A stretch of DNA of 10,568 nt from CAYJNO01 sp044432885 (GTDB lineage: Bacteria; Bacillota_I; Bacilli_A; Erysipelotrichales; Erysipelotrichaceae), in contig JAWXUG010000047.1 of NCBI GenBank assembly GCA_044432885.1, positions 1-10,568 of the forward strand. The letters are read 5' to 3'. The position numbers and the translations under genes were made by a program. The stretch's first letter is position 1. Each line of letters opens with the position of its first letter. Positions 6,145 through 10,568 of this stretch are shown here, in pieces. The notes beneath the pieces are model-generated. The model ran no database searches and had not been told where the DNA came from. It was given only the letters and a program-made list of their open reading frames with translations.

Positions 6145-7979
6145 TGTTATATCAAATTAATAATGGCACGAAATATTTTGGTGCAAATGATGTATTTGAA
6201 AATGTTCAATTTGAAGTAAATGAAAAAGAAAAAATTGCTTTAATTGGAAGAAATGGGTCAGGCAAATCAACTCTATTAAAGGTGATGATGAATGAAGAAG
6301 CATTAAGTAGTGGAACCATCCATGCGAATGCTAAATTACGAGTTGGTTATTTAAAACAAAACACATTTGAAAATGAGCAACAGAGTGTTCAAGAGGCAAT
6401 GGATGAAGCTTTTTTACCTATTATCAAATTACAAGAGAGACTAACAAGTATTACAGAAGAAATGAAATTCGATCACTCTGAAAAAAAACTTGAAGAGTAT
6501 AGTCGAATGCATGAGCAATTTGAACTACTAGGGGGCTACAATTATCAAAATGAACTAGAAATGATTTTGACAAAATTTGGATTTGTTAAAGATGATTTAT
6601 CCAGATCTATTTCCACTTTTTCTGGAGGACAAAAAACAAGGTTAGCATTTGTTCGTTTATTGGTAAGTAAACCTGATATCTTATTATTGGATGAACCAAC
6701 CAATCATTTAGACTTAAAAACAATAGAGTGGCTTGAAGGCTACTTGAAGAGGTATCCTAATGCAATCGTTCTTGTATCACACGATCGTACTTTTATAAAC
6801 AATATTGCCGATACTATTTATGAAATGGAGTTTCATCAACTAAAACGATATCGTGGGAACTATACAAGCTATGAGAATGAAAAGAGAGCAAATCAGCTTG
6901 CCAATCAAGATGCCTATAAACGTCAACAAAAAGAAATTGAAAGATTAGAAAAACTTATTGAAAAATTTAGGTATAAGGCAACTAAAGCTTCATTTGCCCA
7001 ATCGAAAATTAAACAACTGGACAAAATGGATAAAATTGAATTAGATAATACAAGTGATACTAAAAGTTTTAAAGCTAGATTTGAACCAAGAATACCAGGT
7101 GGAAAAAACGTTTTAGAAATTGATAATTTAAAAATAGGCTATGATGAAGTATTATGTACTGTTAATTTAGATTTATACAAGGGTAACAAAGTTTGTGTTA
7201 TTGGCGATAATGGTACTGGTAAAAGTACTCTATTAAAAACGATTGTTGAAGACCTTAAACCTTTGGGAGGACATTATCTATTTGGACACCAAATTGAAAT
7301 AGGTTATTTTGATCAAAACTTGATTGAGTTTCAATCTAATAAAACCGTACTTGAAGAAATATGGGATGAATATCCACTTTTAGATCGCACATCGATACGT
7401 ACAATTTTAGGTAATTTTTTATTCAGTGCGGATGACGTATTTAAAAGTGTAAATGTTTTATCTGGTGGTGAAAAGGTGCGTCTGGCCTTTGTTAAATTAG
7501 TCTTACAGAAACCTAATTTGTTAATTTTAGATGAACCTACCAATCATTTGGATATTGTTGGTAAACAATCCTTGGAAGAAGCGTTAAAAGATTATGAGGG
7601 GACTGTATTGATGGTTAGTCATGACCGCTATTTCGTCAACAAAATCGCAACAAGTTGTTTGTTGATAGAAAATAAAAAAACAACTTTTTTCCCTTATGGT
7701 TATCAAGAGTACGTGGATAGAATTAAAGAGGATGAAGTTAAAACGAAAACAGTTAAAGTATCTTCTCAAACAAATACAGTACGTACAAAGATTAGAAATT
7801 TAGAAAAACAAATTGACGTGCTAGAAATACAATTAAAAGAATTAGAAGCTAAACGGTTTTTACCAGAGTACTATGAAAATTTTTCAAAACTTCAATCTTT
7901 AGAAAATGAAATTGATTGTGTTAATGAAAAATTAGAACAATCAATTAATGAATGGAGTATATTACAAGAAGCTGCTTAA
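6144..7979 (+). CDS. ydiF: ABC-F family ATPase, YdiF-like
   Basis: ABC-F proteins are cytoplasmic twin-ATPase translation factors that bind the ribosomal E site and help stalled ribosomes; they have no membrane domain. Domain 1 has Walker A GRNGSGKST (35-43), signature SGGQ (160-163) and Walker B LLLDEPTNHLD (180-190). A charged helical linker follows (about 235-295), with the FRYKATKASFAQSK tip segment typical of the P-site tRNA interaction motif. Domain 2 has GDNGTGKST (354-362), SGGE (440-443) and LILDEPTNHLD (460-470). A C-terminal coiled coil (about 545-608) completes the 611 residues. All catalytic motifs look intact. The start shares one base with the amidase stop (TAATG), with GGGGAT upstream. 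The name ydiF rests on the C-terminal coiled coil and the tsaD-rex neighbourhood seen in B. subtilis; another ABC-F subgroup is possible. No antibiotic-resistance leader is seen upstream. Confidence 0.93.
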   Translation: MLYQINNGTKYFGANDVFENVQFEVNEKEKIALIGRNGSGKSTLLKVMMNEEALSSGTIHANAKLRVGYLKQNTFENEQQSVQEAMDEAFLPIIKLQERLTSITEEMKFDHSEKKLEEYSRMHEQFELLGGYNYQNELEMILTKFGFVKDDLSRSISTFSGGQKTRLAFVRLLVSKPDILLLDEPTNHLDLKTIEWLEGYLKRYPNAIVLVSHDRTFINNIADTIYEMEFHQLKRYRGNYTSYENEKRANQLANQDAYKRQQKEIERLEKLIEKFRYKATKASFAQSKIKQLDKMDKIELDNTSDTKSFKARFEPRIPGGKNVLEIDNLKIGYDEVLCTVNLDLYKGNKVCVIGDNGTGKSTLLKTIVEDLKPLGGHYLFGHQIEIGYFDQNLIEFQSNKTVLEEIWDEYPLLDRTSIRTILGNFLFSADDVFKSVNVLSGGEKVRLAFVKLVLQKPNLLILDEPTNHLDIVGKQSLEEALKDYEGTVLMVSHDRYFVNKIATSCLLIENKKTTFFPYGYQEYVDRIKEDEVKTKTVKVSSQTNTVRTKIRNLEKQIDVLEIQLKELEAKRFLPEYYENFSKLQSLENEIDCVNEKLEQSINEWSILQEAA

Positions 7980-8015
7980 TGAAATATTTTTCAAAAATAT
8001 GTAAGCAGCTTTTCT
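7967..8015 (+). terminator. Probable terminator after the ABC-F gene, stem shared with its last codons
   Basis: AAGCTGCTTA (7969-7978) pairs with TAAGCAGCTT (8002-8011), extended outward by a G-T and an A-T pair. Between them a second perfect AT stem, ATATTTTT (7984-7991) with AAAAATAT (7993-8000), would stack into one long hairpin. A short TTTTCT tract ends it (8010-8015). The 5' arm lies in the last codons of the ABC-F gene. The T-run is short, so termination may be partial. Confidence 0.6.
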
Positions 8016-8024
8016 AATGTAAAC

Positions 8025-8056
8025 ATTGTCAATAAAACTTGAATTTTATTGACAAT
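8025..8056 (+). repeat. Large palindrome over the opp promoter (candidate operator)
   Basis: Perfect 13-bp arms, ATTGTCAATAAAA (8025-8037) and TTTTATTGACAAT (8044-8056), flank the 6-nt spacer CTTGAA. The right arm contains the whole -35 hexamer. The size and position fit a binding site for a dimeric regulator that represses oppA. In read-through RNA from the ABC-F gene it would also fold as a hairpin followed by TTT, giving a weak back-up terminator. It does not match the CodY box or a cre site as I know them, so no regulator is named. Confidence 0.7.
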
Positions 8057-8077
8057 TTTATGTGTAAAACGTATAAT
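8049..8077 (+). promoter_or_regulatory. Perfect-consensus sigmaA promoter of oppA
   Basis: TTGACA (8049-8054), a 17-bp spacer and TATAAT (8072-8077) match the vegetative consensus in all twelve positions. The expected start near 8084 leaves a leader of about 30 nt, with GGGAGG (8100-8105) 9 nt before the oppA ATG. This predicts very strong transcription unless held back through the overlapping palindrome. Confidence 0.9.
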
Positions 8078-8114
8078 ATAAAAGATACTTTTAGAAATCG
8101 GGAGGAAAAGAAAA

Positions 8115-10088
8115 ATGAAAAAGTTATTTTCACTATTATTATGTTCGCTATTGATAATGAGTCTATCTGCTTGTTCAAGTGATACAGCTGGATCAACAGA
8201 TACAACTACTACTCAACCAGTAACTTATGTTGAAGCATTTTCAGGCGATCCAACTACATTTGACTATGTAGTAACTGCATTAGCTACAGACCATGAAGTT
8301 AATGTAAACTTTATTGATGGTCTATTAGAACATGACACTTATGGTAATCTAGTGGCTTCACTTGCTGAAAGCTGGAGTACAAACGACGATGCAACAGTTT
8401 GGACTTTTAATATCAGAGAAGGTGTAAATTGGGTTACAAACACTGGTGAAGTTTATGCTGAAGTTACAGCACAAGACTTTGTTACAGGATTAAGACATGG
8501 TGCTGAATTTGATTCAGGAACAGCATGGTTATTAATGGGTGTTATCGAAGGATATACTGAATACTTGACAAGTGATTTCAGCGATGCTGAATGGGACAAA
8601 GTAGGAATTAAAGCTGTTGATGACTATACTTTAGAAATCTATACTGAAGTTGGTGAAGATGGAACTAGCACACCTATTCCTTATTTTGATTCAATGACAA
8701 CATATACTGTTTTATATCCAGTTAATCAAACTTTCCTTGAATCTCAAGGTGAAGGCTGTAAATTAGGAAGTCCAGATTCTGATACATGTTCATTTGGTTC
8801 ATTAAAATCAGACTCTATTTTATATAACGGAGCATACATTTTATCATCATATGATTCAAAATCTAAAATTGAATTTACAAAAAATGCTGCATACTGGGAT
8901 GCTGAAAATGTATTTATCGATGTAGTTACACGTATCTATGATGATGGATCTGATCCATATTCAGTTATCAATGGTTTTGAACAAGGCACATATGTATATG
9001 CTGGATTAAATCCAACTTGGGATGATTATGATGCTTATGCTACTAAATACGAAGATAATGCATACTTTGCTGTGTCTAACTCATACGTATTTGGGCTAGT
9101 ATTTAACTTTAATCGTCAAACATTTGAAGAAACTAATTATGCTGATGATTTAACATTAAGAAGCAATACACAAGAAGCATTATTAAATACAAATTTCCGT
9201 AATGCCATTAAATATGCATTCGATAGAACTGCTTACTTAGCAACTAGATCTCCTTTAGAACTAGCTGAAGCTACATTACGTAATGTTAACAATATCGATA
9301 CAGCTGGTATTACTAGTGATGGAACTGGTTACTATGCTCTAGTTGAAGAAGCATATACTACTTTAACTGGTGAAACAATTGATTTATCTGATGGGCAAAA
9401 TCCATATTTAGATAAAGAAACAGCTTTAGAATATATTGAATTAGCAAAAGCTGATGGAATTGAATTCCCAATTCATTTAGATATGTTAGTAATTGAAACA
9501 AGTGATGCTTTAGTTAAACAAGCAAACTCAATGAAACAATCAATTGAAGAAAATACAGATGGACAAATCATTATTGAAATCGTATTAAGATCTGAAGATA
9601 CAGTTTATTCTATCGCTTATTACAATGAAGATCCAGCATATGCTGATTATGATATTTCAACTTTTACTGGATGGGGACCTGACTATCAAGATCCAAAATC
9701 TTTCGTGGACATTTATTCTCCAACAACTGGTTATTATATGACATCAGTTGGTCTTGAAACAGGAGATGGTGATGCTGAAATTAAAGAAACAGTTGGCTTA
9801 CTTCAATATGAAGAATACTATAGAGCTGCCGATGCAATCACAGATGATTTGGATGCACGTTATGAAGCATTTGCATTAGCTGATGCTTGGTTATTAGCGA
9901 ATACAATTTATATTCCTAATTCACAACAAACTCGTAGTCAATTAGTTTCTTATATCGTACCATTCACAGCAATGTACGCTTCAACTGGAACTGATCAATA
10001 CAAGTTTAAAGGTATTCAGTTACAAGATGAAATCGTAACAGCTGAGCAATATGCAGCTGCTGAAGAAGCTTGGTCACAAGGTAATTAA
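8115..10088 (+). CDS. oppA: Oligopeptide ABC transporter substrate-binding lipoprotein (OppA type)
   Basis: This is a solute-binding protein of the SBP_bac_5 family, held on the outer face of the membrane by a lipid and delivering peptides to an ABC permease. The signal peptide (MKK, hydrophobic 4-17) ends in the lipobox LSAC with C20 as the lipidated residue. A Ser/Thr/Asp-rich linker follows. The family pattern then shows as a TFDYVVTALATD start region, WTFNIREGVNW at 96-106, T-A-x-D at 118-121, and AYWDAENV around W261. The 657 residues are long for the family, with acidic insertions. The mature part has only two other cysteines, C215 and C225, in a loop. The GGGAGG ribosome-binding site and consensus promoter point to high expression. 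The next gene is an OppB-like permease, which supports peptide import, although the exact ligand is unknown. AppA/DppA-type naming cannot be excluded. Confidence 0.93.
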   Translation: MKKLFSLLLCSLLIMSLSACSSDTAGSTDTTTTQPVTYVEAFSGDPTTFDYVVTALATDHEVNVNFIDGLLEHDTYGNLVASLAESWSTNDDATVWTFNIREGVNWVTNTGEVYAEVTAQDFVTGLRHGAEFDSGTAWLLMGVIEGYTEYLTSDFSDAEWDKVGIKAVDDYTLEIYTEVGEDGTSTPIPYFDSMTTYTVLYPVNQTFLESQGEGCKLGSPDSDTCSFGSLKSDSILYNGAYILSSYDSKSKIEFTKNAAYWDAENVFIDVVTRIYDDGSDPYSVINGFEQGTYVYAGLNPTWDDYDAYATKYEDNAYFAVSNSYVFGLVFNFNRQTFEETNYADDLTLRSNTQEALLNTNFRNAIKYAFDRTAYLATRSPLELAEATLRNVNNIDTAGITSDGTGYYALVEEAYTTLTGETIDLSDGQNPYLDKETALEYIELAKADGIEFPIHLDMLVIETSDALVKQANSMKQSIEENTDGQIIIEIVLRSEDTVYSIAYYNEDPAYADYDISTFTGWGPDYQDPKSFVDIYSPTTGYYMTSVGLETGDGDAEIKETVGLLQYEEYYRAADAITDDLDARYEAFALADAWLLANTIYIPNSQQTRSQLVSYIVPFTAMYASTGTDQYKFKGIQLQDEIVTAEQYAAAEEAWSQGN

Positions 10089-10112
10089 TTACCATAACAA
10101 TGTAAATATATA

Positions 10113-10138
10113 AGTGGGTTCCTCACGGGGAACCCACT
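10113..10138 (+). terminator. Intergenic hairpin between oppA and oppB, partial terminator or mRNA stabiliser
   Basis: A GC-rich perfect 10-bp stem, AGTGGGTTCC (10113-10122) and GGAACCCACT (10129-10138), has the loop TCACGG. The following bases ATTTAAGTTTTTA have no immediate T-run, so termination is probably incomplete. Such hairpins after binding-protein genes commonly leave an excess of binding-protein mRNA over permease mRNA. That role is inferred from position. Confidence 0.7.
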
Positions 10139-10163
10139 ATTTAAGTTTTTATAGGAGGTAAAG

Positions 10164-10568
10164 ATGAAAAAATATATATTATCAAGATTAGTTAAATCTA
10201 TTATATCGATACTTCTAGTAGTTTCTGTAGTGATTGTAATGCTTTTCACATTAATACCAACAACAAAAATATTTGTAAGCGATACAGCTTTTCAAAAACT
10301 TTCTGGTAATGCGAAGATTACTTATAAGTATAATAAATTAGAGGAATCAGGTTATTTAGACTATTTAAGTTTAAGCGATGTATGTAAATCCGATTCATCA
10401 GATTATAATGCTTGTATGGTAATGGACAGTAATGAAAATTTAGCTGTAATTCAATTATATGTAGATAAAGGTTATGAAACTGAATTATTATCTGCAGATA
10501 GTTCAAGTACTTCATCGATTATTTTCTATCGATATTACAATGTTTTTGAATTATTGTACAATTTCTAC
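10164..10568 (+). CDS. oppB: OppB-type peptide ABC transporter permease, N-terminal part (cut by window end)
   Basis: An open frame of 135 codons runs to the window edge. It begins MKKYILSRLVKS, the usual K/R-Y-I-L-x-R-L opening of OppB/DppB permeases, followed by transmembrane helix 1 (about residues 12-32). In OppB this helix precedes the transport domain that lets peptides cross the membrane. Residues 35-120 form a hydrophilic, presumably extracytoplasmic segment, longer than the loop in the E. coli protein. It contains C74 and C84. The hydrophobic stretch FELLYNF near the end may start the next helix. AGGAGG (10153-10158) with 5-nt spacing sets the start. The gene lies 75 nt after oppA, past a hairpin. 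OppC and the ATPases would be expected beyond the window. The family call rests on the N-terminus and on context, since the conserved permease loop is not included. Confidence 0.8.
   Translation, partial: MKKYILSRLVKSIISILLVVSVVIVMLFTLIPTTKIFVSDTAFQKLSGNAKITYKYNKLEESGYLDYLSLSDVCKSDSSDYNACMVMDSNENLAVIQLYVDKGYETELLSADSSSTSSIIFYRYYNVFELLYNFY

Noticed and set aside
7668..7690. A and T homopolymer runs in the ABC-F gene as a programmed frameshift site
   Set aside because: The frame continues intact through a normal C-terminal coiled coil to a natural stop, and no stimulatory structure or alternative product is evident; such runs are expected at this base composition.
8063..8077. CcpA cre-like sequence TGTAAAACGTATAAT at the oppA promoter
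   Set aside because: The spacing between TG and CG is one base too long for the cre pattern TGWAANCG, and the similarity is mostly AT-rich promoter sequence.
10318..10515. 65-codon minus-strand frame near the window end
   Set aside because: It is antisense to the oppB-like frame, which has a strong Shine-Dalgarno and a family-typical N-terminus; the antisense product is a low-complexity Tyr/Leu/Ile/Asn string.

Overview
The window is a chromosomal segment of a low-GC, AT-rich Gram-positive bacterium (Firmicutes/Bacillota). The compact gene style, the gene order and the lipoprotein and permease types would suit an Erysipelotrichia-like or related lineage, but nothing here fixes the taxon. Nearly all of it is coding, and every gene lies on the + strand. 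Reading frames end in TAA or TAG, and no in-frame TGA is needed anywhere, so the sequence gives no sign of the mycoplasma code.

Layout: the window opens inside a 5S rRNA gene (positions 1-106), the end of an rRNA operon closed by a rho-independent terminator. About ten bases later an extended -10 promoter starts a tight, overlapping four-gene unit: tsaE, tsaB, rimI and tsaD (177-2637). TsaE, TsaB and TsaD are the threonylcarbamoyl-transfer half of the pathway that makes t6A37 on ANN-decoding tRNAs. RimI is a GNAT protein acetyltransferase. Next come rex, the NADH/NAD+-sensing repressor, and asnS, asparaginyl-tRNA synthetase, apparently co-transcribed (2710-4731). Their promoter has its -35 box inside a perfect palindrome made of Rex-type half-sites, and a strong terminator ends the unit. 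A third unit (about 4790-7979) starts with a possible 15-residue leader peptide, followed by a membrane-anchored Amidase_3-type cell-wall hydrolase and a YdiF-type ABC-F ATPase. All three reading frames are linked by TAATG stop-start overlaps. A fourth unit starts at a perfect-consensus sigma-A promoter embedded in a 13-bp-arm palindrome. It encodes an oligopeptide-binding lipoprotein (OppA type), an intergenic hairpin, and the first 135 codons of an OppB-type permease cut by the window end.

Most of the content is translation-related: 5S rRNA, t6A synthesis, AsnRS and a ribosome-associated ABC-F. The set resembles the Bacillus subtilis ydiB-ydiC-ydiD-ydiE-ydiF...rex neighbourhood, with asnS and the amidase inserted. 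I see no mobile element, CRISPR array, prophage or clearly new multi-gene system. The points most worth checking are the amidase whose third zinc-ligand histidine is replaced by glutamine (Q290), the unusual orientation of the Rex half-sites, the leader peptide with a start site in an A-tract, the large palindrome over the opp promoter, and cysteine pairs in three extracytoplasmic proteins.
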